Assembly: GCA_913774955.1 (NCBI GenBank)
Contig: CAJYKV010000007.1
Span: 645,693 to 709,692, forward strand
From: an uncultured Acidovorax sp.
Lineage (GTDB): Bacteria > Pseudomonadota > Gammaproteobacteria > Burkholderiales > Burkholderiaceae_C
Reading direction: 5' to 3'
DNA length: 64,000 nucleotides
The translations under genes were made by a program, and so were the position numbers. Each line of letters opens with the position of its first letter. Positions within the stretch are counted from its first letter, which is position 1. Below, piece by piece: positions 1 to 10,004 of this stretch. Under the pieces are notes generated by a model. It was not told the DNA's origin and did not search any database. It was given only the letters and a program-made list of their open reading frames with translations.

Positions 1-2
1 GC

Positions 3-1754
3 CACCATGAGCCCAAAGATGCGCTCACGCGCGGCATGGACCGCGTGCTGGGCGGCTTTTTCCGGCGCTTCAACCGCGTGTTCCACCGCGGCTCGGAGGC
101 CTACAGCGGCGGCGTGCGCCGCGTGATCGGGCGCAAGGCGCTGATGCTGGCGGTCTACGGCGCGCTGGTGTTCGCCACCTGGGGGCTGTTCAAGGCCGTG
201 CCCGGCGGCTTCGTGCCCGCGCAGGACAAGCAGTACCTCGTCGGCTTCGCGCAACTGCCCGACGGCGCCACGCTGGACCGCACCGAGGACGTGATCCGCC
301 GCATGGGCGAGATAGTCAAGAAGAACCCGAACGTGGAGGACGCCATCGCCTTCCCGGGCCTGTCGATCAACGGCTTCACCAACAGCTCCAACGCCGGCAT
401 CGTGTTCGTCACGCTCAAGCCGTTCGCCGAGCGCAGGCACGCCGACCAGAGCGGCGGCGCGGTCGCGGGCCAGCTGAACCAGGCCTTCGGCAGCATCCAG
501 GACGCGTTCATCGCGATGTTCCCGCCGCCGCCGGTCGCAGGGCTGGGCACCACGGGCGGGTTCAAGCTGCAGATCGAGGACCGCGCCTCGCTGGGCTACG
601 AGGCGATGGACGCGGCCGTGAAGGCCTTCATGGCCAAGGCCTACCAGACGCCGGAGCTGGCGGGCCTGTTCACGAGCTGGCAGGTGAACGTGCCGCAGCT
701 GTTCGCGAACATCGACCGCACCCGCGCGCGTCAGCTCGGCGTGCCGGTCACGGACATCTTCGAGACGCTGCAGATCTACCTGGGCAGCCTGTACGCCAAC
801 GACTTCAACCAGTTCGGCCGCACCTACAGCGTGCGCGTGCAGGCCGATGCGGCCTACCGGGCGCGGGCGGAAGACGTGGGCCTGCTCAAGGTGCGCTCGG
901 CCACGGGCGAGATGGTGCCGCTGTCGGCGCTCATGAAGATCGAGCCCAGCTTCGGTCCGGAACGCGCGATGCGCTACAACGGCTTCCTCTCGGCCGACGT
1001 GAACGGCGGGCCCGCGCCCGGCTTCTCGTCTGGCCAGGCGCAGGCCGCCATCGAGCGCATCGCGGCCGAGACGCTGCCCCAGGGCATCGGCTTCGAATGG
1101 ACGGAGCTCACCTACCAGGAGATCCTGGCCGGCAATTCGGCGGTGCTGGTGTTCCCGATCGCGATCCTGCTGGTGTTCCTGGTGCTGGCCGCGCAGTACG
1201 AAAGCCTGACGCTGCCGATCGCCATCGTGCTGATCGTGCCGATGGGCCTGCTGGCCGCGATGGCGGGGGTGTGGCTCTCCGGCGGCGACAACAACGTGTT
1301 CACGCAGATCGGGCTCATCGTGCTGGTGGGGCTGTCGGCGAAGAACGCGATCCTGATCGTGGAGTTCGCACGCGAGCTGGAGTTCGCCGGGCGCACGCCG
1401 GTGCAGGCGGCGATCGAGGCAAGCCGGCTGCGGCTGCGGCCCATCCTCATGACCTCGCTGGCCTTCGTGATGGGCGTGCTGCCGCTGGTGCTCTCGACCG
1501 GCGCGGGCGCGGAGATGCGCAGCGCCATGGGCGTGGCGGTGTTCGCCGGAATGATCGGCGTGACGGCCTTCGGGCTGTTCCTCACGCCGGTGTTCTACGT
1601 GGTGCTGCGCCGCCTGGCGGGCAACCGGCCGCTGCAGCAGCACGGCAGCCACACGCCGCCGCTGGCTGGCCACGGTGCGGATGCCGGCCACGGCACGGGC
1701 GCGGGCGGGGGTGCGCAGCCGGTGCTGGCCGCGCCGCGCGGGAGCCACGAATGA
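3..1754 (+). CDS. RND multidrug efflux transporter, C-terminal part (5' end outside window)
   Basis: Inner-membrane pump subunit of the HAE1/MexF-type RND family, which exports drugs with a periplasmic adaptor and an outer-membrane channel. The reading frame is open from base 3, so the window cuts the gene; about 580 residues remain of the roughly 1,050 usual. The visible part starts near TM7 (GGVRRVIGRKALMLAVYGAL), continues through the second periplasmic loop (GFVPAQDKQYLV, a MexF/BpeF-like stretch) and ends with the C-terminal helices (LLVFLVLAAQYESLTLP, GLSAKNAILIVEFA, LTPVFYVVLRR). The tail after the last helix is rich in His, Gly and Ala and looks like a lineage-specific extension. The stop overlaps a possible ATG of the outer-membrane-factor gene, so the two are one operon; the adaptor gene is presumably upstream. 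Confidence 0.93.
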   Translation, partial: HHEPKDALTRGMDRVLGGFFRRFNRVFHRGSEAYSGGVRRVIGRKALMLAVYGALVFATWGLFKAVPGGFVPAQDKQYLVGFAQLPDGATLDRTEDVIRRMGEIVKKNPNVEDAIAFPGLSINGFTNSSNAGIVFVTLKPFAERRHADQSGGAVAGQLNQAFGSIQDAFIAMFPPPPVAGLGTTGGFKLQIEDRASLGYEAMDAAVKAFMAKAYQTPELAGLFTSWQVNVPQLFANIDRTRARQLGVPVTDIFETLQIYLGSLYANDFNQFGRTYSVRVQADAAYRARAEDVGLLKVRSATGEMVPLSALMKIEPSFGPERAMRYNGFLSADVNGGPAPGFSSGQAQAAIERIAAETLPQGIGFEWTELTYQEILAGNSAVLVFPIAILLVFLVLAAQYESLTLPIAIVLIVPMGLLAAMAGVWLSGGDNNVFTQIGLIVLVGLSAKNAILIVEFARELEFAGRTPVQAAIEASRLRLRPILMTSLAFVMGVLPLVLSTGAGAEMRSAMGVAVFAGMIGVTAFGLFLTPVFYVVLRRLAGNRPLQQHGSHTPPLAGHGADAGHGTGAGGGAQPVLAAPRGSHE

Positions 1755-1786
1755 CGCCACGGCGTGAACGACAAGGAGCGACAGCG

Positions 1787-3322
1787 ATGCATTCCTCTTC
1801 CCCATCCCTTCCGGCGCCGGCCCGGCGCCTGCCGCGTCCGGCCCTGGCGGCCACGGTGCTGATGGCGGCCCTGGTGCTGGCCGGCTGCATGGGCACGCCG
1901 CTCGCGCCGCCAGACCCGCATGCCGGCGTGGCCGTTCCCGCCGCATTCGCGCAGGACCGGGCTCCGGGCGCGGCCACGGCCGCCACGGACGGCAGCGCGG
2001 CGCACTGGACGACCGCGCCCCCGGCCGAAGCGCAACCGCGCGGCGCCTGGTGGCGCGCGTTCCAGGACCCGGTGCTGACAGCGCTCGTGGAACGCGCCGG
2101 CGAGGCCAATGCCGACATCGCGCAGGCGGCGGCGCGCCTGGCCGCAGCGCGGGCGCTGCTGCGCTCGGCGGATGCCGACCGGGCTCCGCAGATCGGCGCA
2201 TCCGCCGGGGTGTCGCGCCAGGCGGGCGCCGGCAGCGCGGCGGGCACGGGCCCGGCCACGCTCGGCACCGCGGGCCTGGGCGTGTCCTACGAGCCGGACC
2301 TCTTCGGCAGGCTGTCCCGCGCGAGCGATGCCGCCCGGCTCGATGCGCAGGCCCGCGCGGCGCTGCTGCAGAGCACCCGCCTGCTGGTGCAGTCCGACGT
2401 GGCCCAGGCCTATCTGCAGCTGCGGTCCGTGCAGGCCGAGCGTGCCCTCGTGGCCGAAAGCCTCGCGGCCTACCGGGATACCCTGCGGCTCACCCAGCGT
2501 CGCTACCAGGCCGGTGACGTGGCCGAACTGGACCTGGCCCGCGTGCAGGCCGAAGTGGCCGCCACCGAGGCCGAGGCGTTGGCGATGGAGCGCCAGCAGG
2601 TGTCGCTGCAGAACGCCCTGGCCGTGCTGACCGGCGAAGTGGCTTCCGCCTTCGCGGTGCAGCCGGCGGCGGCCGAGGCGGCGCTGCCGGTGATTCCGCC
2701 GGGCGTGCCCGGCACCGTGCTGGCGCGCCGGCCCGACGTCTCTGCCGCGCAGGCCGCGGTGCTGGCGGCGCAGGCCCGCGTCGGCGTGGCCCAGGCCGCC
2801 TGGTTCCCGGCGATCACGCTCACCGGCAACGGCGGCTTCGCCTCGCCCGAGCTGGGCGACCTGTTCCGCTGGTCCGCCCGGGCCTGGAGCGTGGGGGCGC
2901 TGCTGTCGCTGCCGATCTTCGACGGCGGCCGCCGCGCGGCCGAGGAGGACGCCGCGCGCGCCCGGCTGGACGAGGCGCTGGCGGCCCACCGCGGCCAGGT
3001 GCTCGGTGCCTTCCGCGACGTGGAGGACCAGCTCGGCGCGCTGCGGCTGCTCTCCGCCCAGGCGCAGGCCCAGGGCCGTGCGGTGGATGCGGCCGTGCGC
3101 GCGACGCGGCTCTCCGACGCCCGCTACCGCAACGGCTTCGTGAGCCAACTGGAGCTGCTGGACGCGCGCCGCAGCGAACTGCGCAACCGGCGCCAGGCCC
3201 TGCAGGTGCGCACCGCGCAGTACACCGCCACCGTCGGACTGGTCCGTGCGCTCGGCGGCGGCTGGGGCGACGAAGCGCCCGCCGCGCAGGCTGGCGGCAC
3301 GCCGGTGGCGTGGAACCGCTGA
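1787..3322 (+). CDS. Outer-membrane efflux lipoprotein (NodT/OprM family)
   Basis: Outer-membrane factor that forms the exit channel for the RND pump just upstream. It has 511 residues, the family norm. The N-terminus is a lipoprotein signal with lipobox LAGC and the acylated Cys at about residue 34. It is followed by the trimeric alpha-barrel repeats (LGVSYEPDLFGRLSRASDAA in the first half, WSVGALLSLPIFDGGRR in the second) that mark the duplicated OEP domain. I chose the ATG at 1787 because AAGGAG lies 8 bases upstream and it gives a tight lipoprotein signal. An in-frame ATG at 1751 overlaps the pump stop and has a weaker GGAG; it would add 12 residues. Confidence 0.92.
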   Translation: MHSSSPSLPAPARRLPRPALAATVLMAALVLAGCMGTPLAPPDPHAGVAVPAAFAQDRAPGAATAATDGSAAHWTTAPPAEAQPRGAWWRAFQDPVLTALVERAGEANADIAQAAARLAAARALLRSADADRAPQIGASAGVSRQAGAGSAAGTGPATLGTAGLGVSYEPDLFGRLSRASDAARLDAQARAALLQSTRLLVQSDVAQAYLQLRSVQAERALVAESLAAYRDTLRLTQRRYQAGDVAELDLARVQAEVAATEAEALAMERQQVSLQNALAVLTGEVASAFAVQPAAAEAALPVIPPGVPGTVLARRPDVSAAQAAVLAAQARVGVAQAAWFPAITLTGNGGFASPELGDLFRWSARAWSVGALLSLPIFDGGRRAAEEDAARARLDEALAAHRGQVLGAFRDVEDQLGALRLLSAQAQAQGRAVDAAVRATRLSDARYRNGFVSQLELLDARRSELRNRRQALQVRTAQYTATVGLVRALGGGWGDEAPAAQAGGTPVAWNR

Positions 3323-3425
3323 AAAAGTCCGCAACGTGGGAAACGCGGCGCAGTCATTCGCCCGCGTGGCTGCAGGAAACGTGCAACGGGCCTATAGTGT
3401 TTCTTTGGCTGCCGAGCCCGGCCGT

Positions 3426-3451
3426 GGGCCCCGGCGAAGCCCCCGGGGCCC
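3426..3451. other. GC-rich hairpin between efflux and aldehyde dehydrogenase genes
   Basis: A perfect 9-bp inverted repeat (GGGCCCCGG ... CCGGGGCCC, 8-base loop) lies in the 179-base gap after the outer-membrane-factor gene. No T-tract follows, so it is not a classical intrinsic terminator. It may be a transcript-end stabiliser or the leader hairpin of the next gene. Confidence 0.35.
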
Positions 3452-3501
3452 GTCCCCTCCCATGACATCCTCTTCATTCAGCTACCGCAGGAGCACATTG
3501 C

Positions 3502-4941
3502 ATGACGTATCCGAGCACACGCCTTTTCATCGCCGGTGAATGGCAGGATGCCGCCGATGGCAAGACCATCGCCGTGCACAACCCGGCCACGGGCAAGGAA
3601 ATCGGGCGCGTGGCCCATGCCGGCCGAGCCGATCTGGACCGGGCCCTGGAGGCCGCCCAGAAGGGTTTCGAGGCCTGGCGCGACATTCCTGCCGTGGAGC
3701 GCGCGCGCACCATGCGCCGCGCCGCCGCCCTGATGCGCGAGCGCGCCGAATCCATCGCCCGCATCCTCACGCAGGAACAGGGCAAGCCGCTGGCCGAGGC
3801 GAAGGTCGAAGCCATGGCCGCCGCCGACATCATCGAGTGGTTCGCCGACGAAGGCCAGCGCATCTATGGCCGCATCGTGCCCGCGCGCGGCAGCCTCGCC
3901 GTGCGCCAGCTCGTGCTGAAGGACCCGGTCGGCCCGGTGGCCGCGTTCACGCCCTGGAACTTCCCGATCAACCAGGTGGTGCGCAAACTGGCCGCCGCGC
4001 TCGCCTCCGGCTGCTCCATCCTCGTGAAGGCGCCCGAAGAAACCCCCGCCAGCCCCGCCGAGCTGATCCGTGCCTTCGCCGACGCGGGCGTGCCCGCGGG
4101 CACCGTGGGCCTGGTCTACGGCAACCCGGCCGAGATCTCCGGCTACCTGATTCCGCACCCGATCATCCGCAAGGTCACCTTCACCGGCTCCACCCCCGTG
4201 GGCAAGCAGCTGGCGGCACTCGCCGGCCAGCACATGAAGCGCGTGACCATGGAGCTGGGCGGCCACGCCCCGGTGATCGTCGCGGACGACGCCGACGTGG
4301 AGCTCGCCATCAAGGCCGCGGGCGGCGCGAAGTTCCGCAACGCCGGCCAGGTCTGCATCTCGCCCACGCGCTTCCTGGTGCACGAGAGCATCCGCAAGGA
4401 TTTCGTGGCCGCGCTGGCGCGCCATGCGCAGGGCCTGAAGGTGGGCGACGGCCTGGCCGACGGCACGCAGATGGGCCCGCTCGCCAACCCGCGCCGCATC
4501 ACGGCCATGGCCGAACTGATGCAGGATGCCGTACAGCAGGGCGCCCAGGTGGCGGCCGGCGGCGAGCGCATCGGCGGCGACGGCAACTTCTTCCAGCCCA
4601 CCGTGCTGGACGACGTGCCGGTGTCCGCGCGCATCTTCAACGAAGAACCGTTCGGCCCGGTGGCGGCAGTGCGCGGCTTCGAGAAGATCGAGGACGCCAT
4701 CGCCGAAGCGAACCGCCTGCCGTACGGCCTGGCCGGGTATGCGTTCACCCGCTCCCTCAAGCATGCGCACCTGCTGTCGCAGCGGCTGGAGGTGGGCATG
4801 CTGTGGATCAACCAGCCGGCTTCGCCCTCCGCCGAGCTGCCCTTCGGCGGCCTCAAGGATTCGGGCTACGGTTCCGAGGGCGGCCCCGAGGCGATCGAGG
4901 CGCACCTGAACACGCGGGCGGTGTCCATCACCAACGTGTGA
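3502..4941 (+). CDS. NAD(P)-dependent aldehyde dehydrogenase (succinate-semialdehyde dehydrogenase type)
   Basis: Cytosolic aldehyde dehydrogenase oxidising an aldehyde to its acid with NAD(P)+. It has 479 residues, the usual length. Visible motifs are TPWNFP (about 150-155), the nucleotide-binding FTGSTPVGK (227-235), the general base Glu251 in ELGGHAP, and the nucleophile Cys285 in GQVCISPTR. The overall pattern is closest to the GabD-like succinate- or glutarate-semialdehyde group, but substrate cannot be fixed from sequence. No GABA transaminase is adjacent. It stands alone and is closed by a hairpin terminator 35 bases after the stop. Confidence 0.88.
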   Translation: MTYPSTRLFIAGEWQDAADGKTIAVHNPATGKEIGRVAHAGRADLDRALEAAQKGFEAWRDIPAVERARTMRRAAALMRERAESIARILTQEQGKPLAEAKVEAMAAADIIEWFADEGQRIYGRIVPARGSLAVRQLVLKDPVGPVAAFTPWNFPINQVVRKLAAALASGCSILVKAPEETPASPAELIRAFADAGVPAGTVGLVYGNPAEISGYLIPHPIIRKVTFTGSTPVGKQLAALAGQHMKRVTMELGGHAPVIVADDADVELAIKAAGGAKFRNAGQVCISPTRFLVHESIRKDFVAALARHAQGLKVGDGLADGTQMGPLANPRRITAMAELMQDAVQQGAQVAAGGERIGGDGNFFQPTVLDDVPVSARIFNEEPFGPVAAVRGFEKIEDAIAEANRLPYGLAGYAFTRSLKHAHLLSQRLEVGMLWINQPASPSAELPFGGLKDSGYGSEGGPEAIEAHLNTRAVSITNV

Positions 4942-4975
4942 CTGCCGTGCAGGCCGGTGAGGCCTGCGCGCAACG

Positions 4976-5010
4976 AAAAAGCCCCCGCGAAGCCGTCCCG
5001 GGGGCTTTCT
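4976..5010 (+). terminator. Intrinsic terminator after the aldehyde dehydrogenase
   Basis: An A-run, then AGCCCCCG, a loop, CGGGGGCT and TTC. The flanking A and T runs could let it act in both directions. Confidence 0.75.
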
Positions 5011-5152
5011 CGCATGCGGCGCGGCGACGGGAACGTGCGGAGCGGTTACATTGCGCCCCTGGAATTGATATTTCTATGTTGAGGAAGTATCGATAAATGA
5101 AAACTATGGCTGCGGTCCGGGGCCGATAATCCCGGGACGGAACGGGCGGAAC

Positions 5153-6364
5153 ATGTCAAACCACGGCGATGCAGACGACGTGCTGCACGTGGCCATCGTC
5201 GGTGGCGGGGCCATGGGCCTCGCTTCGGCGTACCACCTCATGCAGCGGGCGCGCCGCCTGGGCGCCAGCCTGGACGTGCACGTGTTCGACGCCCGCGCCG
5301 GGGGCTCCCGCAGGGCCGCCGCCGACCCGGCGCAGGGGCCCGCCATGGGGTCCGAAGCCGTGGATGCCCGCCTGCTGCGCGAGGGCGGTGGGCTGACCGC
5401 TTCGCTGATCCGCATCGTGCACCGCGCCTCCATGGACCTTCGGGGACGCGTCCGGGTCGATTGCACCTGTGCCCGTTTCTTCGACGATTGCCTGCGCGAC
5501 CCCGAAGCGACCCTCGGCGACGCCGCCCGCGCGCTCTATCTGCCCATCGACTGGAGCCATCCCGACGTGCCGCGCCGCCTCGCGCAGGTGCGCGACGACT
5601 ACTACTACCCGCTGATCTCCGCCATGTTCCTGTGCGATCCGGCGGGTCCGGAGCGCACGCCGGTGCAGGCGGCGCTCGAATACATCCGCTGGAAGGACGA
5701 TGGCCATGCGCTGGCCGCGGGCGGCTTCGACGACGACGCCTCGCGCAAATGGGCGGAGTCGCTGGCGGCCCATCTGGTGGCGCGCTCGGACCGGCAGGTC
5801 GCCGTGCGGATCCGCACCGGCGAGGCGCTGCTGGTGCGCGTGATGAGCGACATGGTGGAGGTGCTGCAGGATGGCGCCTCGCGCGTGTTCGACATCTGCG
5901 TGATGGCGAATGCGCCAGCCGACGCCGTGCGCGTGCTCGCCTTCGATACCGCCACCGCGGCGTTCGGCGCCCGGGTGGGCCGCATTCTCGACAGCGTGTG
6001 CGAGCACGGGGGCGAAGACGGACCGGTCTGGGACGATGGCGATGCCCCGGAGGACCGGTGGGACGGCGACCTGTCCCGCGGGAGCGGGCGCGCCGGCGCG
6101 GCGTCCGGCACCGGCTCCATGCCCCACGACCAGGCCTGGGCCGCCTTCCGGCGCAGCGTGCTCGATGTCTCCGTGCAGGCCCGCTCGGAGATCCGCGCCC
6201 TCAACGACGCCTTCGTGGAGGGCTGGCAGGAAGGCGAGGGCCGGGTGCCCTGTGCCGCCATTCCGCCGCTGCTGTTCGTGGGCGGCTGGCCCTACGGCAC
6301 CGTCCAGCAGGAGCAGTGCATGGAACAGGCCGAGGAACTCTGCCACTGGCTGCTGCCCGAATGA
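5153..6364 (+). CDS. FAD/NAD-binding oxidoreductase-like protein of unknown substrate
   Basis: 403 residues starting at an ATG. Near the N-terminus is a Rossmann dinucleotide-binding motif, VAIVGGGAMGLASAYHL (about residues 13-29), as in FAD-dependent oxidoreductases. The rest does not show clear DAO catalytic motifs; it contains an acidic Gly-rich stretch (about 285-320) and a C-terminal segment with LLFVGGWPYGTV that could close the FAD site. I do not recognise a family beyond the Rossmann start. It converges with the siderophore receptor on the other strand with only 19 bases between stops, and no operon partner is present. Confidence 0.6.
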   Translation: MSNHGDADDVLHVAIVGGGAMGLASAYHLMQRARRLGASLDVHVFDARAGGSRRAAADPAQGPAMGSEAVDARLLREGGGLTASLIRIVHRASMDLRGRVRVDCTCARFFDDCLRDPEATLGDAARALYLPIDWSHPDVPRRLAQVRDDYYYPLISAMFLCDPAGPERTPVQAALEYIRWKDDGHALAAGGFDDDASRKWAESLAAHLVARSDRQVAVRIRTGEALLVRVMSDMVEVLQDGASRVFDICVMANAPADAVRVLAFDTATAAFGARVGRILDSVCEHGGEDGPVWDDGDAPEDRWDGDLSRGSGRAGAASGTGSMPHDQAWAAFRRSVLDVSVQARSEIRALNDAFVEGWQEGEGRVPCAAIPPLLFVGGWPYGTVQQEQCMEQAEELCHWLLPE

Positions 6365-6383
6365 CGCGCGGCAGCAGGGTGCG

Positions 6384-8615
6384 TCAGAACCGGTAGGTGG
6401 ACGTCAGCATGTAGGTGCGCCGCTGGCCGTAGAAGCAGTCGCCGCGCGCCAGGCACTGCGTGATCTGCACCTTGTCCGTCAGGTTCACCACGTTGAAGGC
6501 CAGTCGCCAGTCGCCCGCATCGTAGGCCACCATGGCATCGGCCAGGGTGGATGCCGGCGTGGAGATGGCGGAAGACCCGCTCCACTGCGAGCCGGTGTAG
6601 CGCACGCCGCCGCCCACCGTCCACTGGCCGCGTCCGCCGGTGGCGAAGCGGTGCGACAGCCAGGCGGACGCCGTGTGCTTCGAGACCCCCGCCACCGGCT
6701 GGCCCTGGTCGCCCGCGTTGCTGCGCGCGATCTTCGCATCGGTATACGCGTAGGCGAGCGTGGCGTCCCAGCTGCGGGCGATGCTGGCGGTGAGTTCCGC
6801 CTCCAGGCCGCGCGTCTTGGTCTCGCCGATCTGCAGGCTGTTGAGCGGATTGGTCGGGTCGGAGGTCTTGCGGTTCTTCTCGCGCAGCTCGTACACCGCG
6901 GCATAGGCCGAGAGGCCGCGGCCTTCGGGCTGCCATTTCACGCCGGCTTCCCACTGCTCGCCGCGCTGGGGCTTGTACGGGTCGCCGAAGAAGTTCACGC
7001 CGCCCAGCGGCTGGAACGACTCGGCATAGCTCACGTAGGGCGCCCAGCCGCCGTCCATCTGGTAGGTGGCGCCCAGGCGCTTGGTCCATGCGGTGTCGTC
7101 CACGGCCGCGGCGGGGCGGCCTTCGGTTTCGGTCTTGGCGCTGTCGTGGCGCAGGCCGAGCGTGGCGGTCCAGCGGTCCCAGCGGATCTGGTCCTGCAGG
7201 TAGATGCCCCACTGGCGCTGCGTGACGCCGGGCTGGCGCACCAGCGCGGATTCGGACGGCGGCGTGAAGTTGCCGTAGACCGGCGCGTACACGTCGATGC
7301 CGCTCACGGTCTTGAACCACGACGACTGGCTGGTGGCGTTGCGCTGCGCGTCCACCCCGGCCAGCAGCGTGTGCTCGGTGGCGCCGGCCTTGAGCTTGCC
7401 TTCGACCTGCGTGTCCACCATCAGCAGGCGGCTCGCGTTGCGCTGCCAGGAGGCGTCGCGCAGCAGCGTGCGGTTGTCCGCCTCGAACACCGGCCGTGCC
7501 GGCCGGCCCGTCGCACGGTTGGCGGTGAAGCTCGTGTACATGCTGCGGTAATCGACGTCGCTCACCGTGCGGCGCAAGTTCTGGCGCACGGTCCAGGCGT
7601 CGTTCACGCGGTGGCTGAAGAGGTAGCCCCAGGAGTTGTTTTCGGTGTCGTAGGCGTCCCAGCCGGGTTCGCTGATGAAGGCCGAGGTGGGGATCTGGCC
7701 GTAGGCGCTCGGCAGGCGCGTGCCCTGCCACGGGAAGAAGCCGATCAGCGAACCGCTCTTGTCCTTCTGGTGCGTGAACTGCAGCGTGAGCGACGTGGCG
7801 GCACTCGGCTTCCAGGTGAGCGAGGGAGCCAGGATCAGCCGGTCGTCGCTCACGTGATCGACCTGCGAATCGCTGTCGCGGCCCACGGCCACCAGCCGGT
7901 AGAGCCACTGCCCGTCCTGCGTGAGCGCGCCCGTCAGGTCGGCGGCGATCTGCTTGCGGGCGTGGTTGCCCACCTGCACCTGCACTTCGCGCAACGGCTC
8001 GGCCTGCGGGCGCTTGCTGGTGAGGTTCAGCACCCCGCCCACGCTGCCCTGGCCGTAGAGCACCGACGACGGTCCGCGCAGGAACTCCACGCGCTCCAGC
8101 AGGTAGGGATCGACCTTGACGTTGTTGTAGGTGCCGTAGGTGCGCAGCAGGCCGTCCTGGTACTGCGTCACGTCGCCGCCGCGTGCCTTGAAGCTGTCCA
8201 CGCGGCTGTCGAAGTAATTGGACACGATGCCGGCCGTGTAGGCCGTGGTCTGGCGCAGGGTCTGCGCGCCCTGGGCTTCCATCTGGTCGCGTGTGACCAC
8301 GCTGATGGCCTGGGGCGTCTCGATCAGCGGCGTGTCGGTCTTGGTGGCCGAGAGTGCGCGGCGCGCCACGAAACCGGCGACCGGGGCGGTGGGGTTTTCC
8401 TGCTGGGCGCCGGCATTCACCGTCACGGGGGCGAGCGTGGCCTCCGCGGCAGGCGCCGGAGCCGGCTGCGCATGGGCGGCCGTGCCGGTGCCCGCGGCGC
8501 AAAGGGCCGCGAGCGCGGCCGAGATGGCCGCGGACAGTGCGCAAGCGGGGGCGCGGCGGCGCGCGTGCGGCGGCAGGCTGGGGTGCAGGACGGGTTGCGG
8601 CATCGGATGGGTCAT
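6384..8615 (-). CDS. TonB-dependent siderophore receptor
   Basis: Outer-membrane ferric-siderophore receptor. It has 743 residues with an Ala-rich signal peptide ending near AHAQ. The plug domain is clear (TPQAISVVTRDQMEAQGAQ, then YLLERVEFLRGPSSVLYGQG and GGVLNLTSKRP), followed by a 22-strand barrel ending in a terminal aromatic (TSTYRF). It belongs to the FpvA/FhuA-type TIGR01783 architecture; no extra N-terminal signalling domain is obvious. It is the last gene of a leftward iron cluster, 167 bases after the DUF4198 gene. The ligand cannot be told from sequence. Confidence 0.92.
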   Translation of the reverse strand: MTHPMPQPVLHPSLPPHARRRAPACALSAAISAALAALCAAGTGTAAHAQPAPAPAAEATLAPVTVNAGAQQENPTAPVAGFVARRALSATKTDTPLIETPQAISVVTRDQMEAQGAQTLRQTTAYTAGIVSNYFDSRVDSFKARGGDVTQYQDGLLRTYGTYNNVKVDPYLLERVEFLRGPSSVLYGQGSVGGVLNLTSKRPQAEPLREVQVQVGNHARKQIAADLTGALTQDGQWLYRLVAVGRDSDSQVDHVSDDRLILAPSLTWKPSAATSLTLQFTHQKDKSGSLIGFFPWQGTRLPSAYGQIPTSAFISEPGWDAYDTENNSWGYLFSHRVNDAWTVRQNLRRTVSDVDYRSMYTSFTANRATGRPARPVFEADNRTLLRDASWQRNASRLLMVDTQVEGKLKAGATEHTLLAGVDAQRNATSQSSWFKTVSGIDVYAPVYGNFTPPSESALVRQPGVTQRQWGIYLQDQIRWDRWTATLGLRHDSAKTETEGRPAAAVDDTAWTKRLGATYQMDGGWAPYVSYAESFQPLGGVNFFGDPYKPQRGEQWEAGVKWQPEGRGLSAYAAVYELREKNRKTSDPTNPLNSLQIGETKTRGLEAELTASIARSWDATLAYAYTDAKIARSNAGDQGQPVAGVSKHTASAWLSHRFATGGRGQWTVGGGVRYTGSQWSGSSAISTPASTLADAMVAYDAGDWRLAFNVVNLTDKVQITQCLARGDCFYGQRRTYMLTSTYRF

Positions 8616-8782
8616 GGTCTGAAAAAAGCAGGGCTACCGCAGCGATGCAGCGATCGCGCGGAAGGCCGTGGTGGACGGTGAAACTGGAGGAAAGGGCGCC
8701 GTGGGTCCGGCACCCGGGCCGCGGCCCTGCATGTGCCGTCTGCCGCAGGGGCGGCAGGGGATCTGCAGGGCACGGCGCGGCG

Positions 8783-9508
8783 TCAGCGCGTGGGCGCGGC
8801 CGGCAGGGCCGGCGATTCCATGCCTTCAGCCTGGGCGAAGGTGAGCGTGGTCAGGTAGCTCGTCTCGCCGAACTTCTCGCCGTCGCGCTCGCCGGCCGTG
8901 GGGTCGGTGTGCTTCACCTCGGCCACGTACTGGCCCTTCCAGGGCAGGGCGAAAAGCACCGTGCCGTCGGCCCCCGTGTGGGCCTCGCGGGCCCAGCCCG
9001 AGGGGGCGACGAGCGTCACCTGCGCCTTGGGCAGCGGCTGGCCGTTGAATACCACGCGCAGCTCGCCCGCACGGCCCGTGGGCACCACGTCCAGCGGCGC
9101 GGTCGCCGCCACCGGCTGTGCGAGCCCGGCCACCCAGCGTGCGGCCGGGCGCCAGAGCAGTGCGGGCTTGCCGCCCTTGCTGCGGTCGATCACCGGGTAG
9201 CGGGCTTCGGCGAACAGCGTGTCGGCGGCGGCCGGCAGCGCATAAGTGAAGGCGGTGGCCGTGCGCTGGCCTTCCACGCGCGTGGGCGCCGGGGCGCCGG
9301 CCTTCTGGGCCTGCAGCACCGGCACGCCCTGGAACTTGTCCAGCGCGCCGGGGGACTTCTCGACGAGGTTGTCGGCGTACTCGCCGAACTGCACGCGGGC
9401 CTGGTTGCCGCTGGACTCGATCCACACCTGGTGGGCCTGGGCGGTGCCGGCCACGGCGGCGCAGGCGGCGAAGAGGGCGGTGGCCCAGGGTTGGAAGGTC
9501 GATGCCAT
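8783..9508 (-). CDS. DUF4198-family periplasmic protein
   Basis: 241 residues from the ATG at 9508, chosen because AAGGAG precedes it by about 8 bases. A long upstream in-frame extension is Arg/Pro-rich and not protein-like. A signal peptide (LFAACAAVAGTAQA) is followed by AHQVWIES, the hallmark N-terminus of DUF4198 proteins, and a C-terminal beta-sandwich-like part (VTLVAPSGWAREAHTGADGTVLFAL). Such proteins accompany TonB receptors and metal uptake, with no established reaction. It lies inside the leftward iron cluster, which supports a role in metal or siderophore handling. Confidence 0.8.
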   Translation of the reverse strand: MASTFQPWATALFAACAAVAGTAQAHQVWIESSGNQARVQFGEYADNLVEKSPGALDKFQGVPVLQAQKAGAPAPTRVEGQRTATAFTYALPAAADTLFAEARYPVIDRSKGGKPALLWRPAARWVAGLAQPVAATAPLDVVPTGRAGELRVVFNGQPLPKAQVTLVAPSGWAREAHTGADGTVLFALPWKGQYVAEVKHTDPTAGERDGEKFGETSYLTTLTFAQAEGMESPALPAAPTR

Positions 9509-9653
9509 CGGTATGCTCCTTGGTAAGGGTTGCCAGAAAAAAAATGGGGGCCGGCCGGCCCTGGAGAGGGGCAGCCGGCACGGAGGCCGCGGGGCGGGGC
9601 AGGGCCGGTTCACCCGGCGGCGATCCCGGGAAGGTCCTGCGGTGCGGCGCCCT

Positions 9654-10001
9654 TCAAGGCGCACCGAGCGGTGCCAGCGCCGCCCACAGCGCCGCCAGCA
9701 CCAGGGCGGCCGCGCCCAGCCGCGGCAACCGGGCCGGCCACCAGGTGGCGGCCACGGTGGTGGCCAGTGCGGATACGGAGAGCGCGATCGCCCACCAAGT
9801 GACCGAGAGCGGCACGCTGGGCGCCGTGCGCGGCCATCCGACCGCGACGGCGAGCGACAGGGCGAGCACCGCCCAGCCCGCGCGGCGCAGGGCGCGCAGG
9901 CGTGCGGCATCGCCCTCGCGGCCCCACGCGTCCTCGTGGTGGCGGTCCATCCCCAGCGCGATGCCGGACCAGCCGGCGAAGCACAGCAGCAGTTCCAGCA
10001 T
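9654..10001 (-). CDS. DUF3325 small membrane protein
   Basis: 115 residues with three hydrophobic helices (MLELLLCFAGWSGIALGM, RAGWAVLALSLAVAVGW, LGAAALVLAALWAALAPL). This matches the DUF3325 proteins that travel with PepSY-TM genes in siderophore clusters. It starts 3 bases after the PepSY gene stop, so it is translationally linked. It is probably a membrane partner of the PepSY protein; its biochemical role is unknown. Confidence 0.78.
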   Translation of the reverse strand: MLELLLCFAGWSGIALGMDRHHEDAWGREGDAARLRALRRAGWAVLALSLAVAVGWPRTAPSVPLSVTWWAIALSVSALATTVAATWWPARLPRLGAAALVLAALWAALAPLGAP

Positions 10002-10004
10002 GGT

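Noticed and set aside
1595-3334. A 579-codon minus-strand frame opposite the outer-membrane efflux gene
   Set aside because: Low-complexity Arg/Gly/His translation and no ribosome-binding site; a shadow of the real gene.
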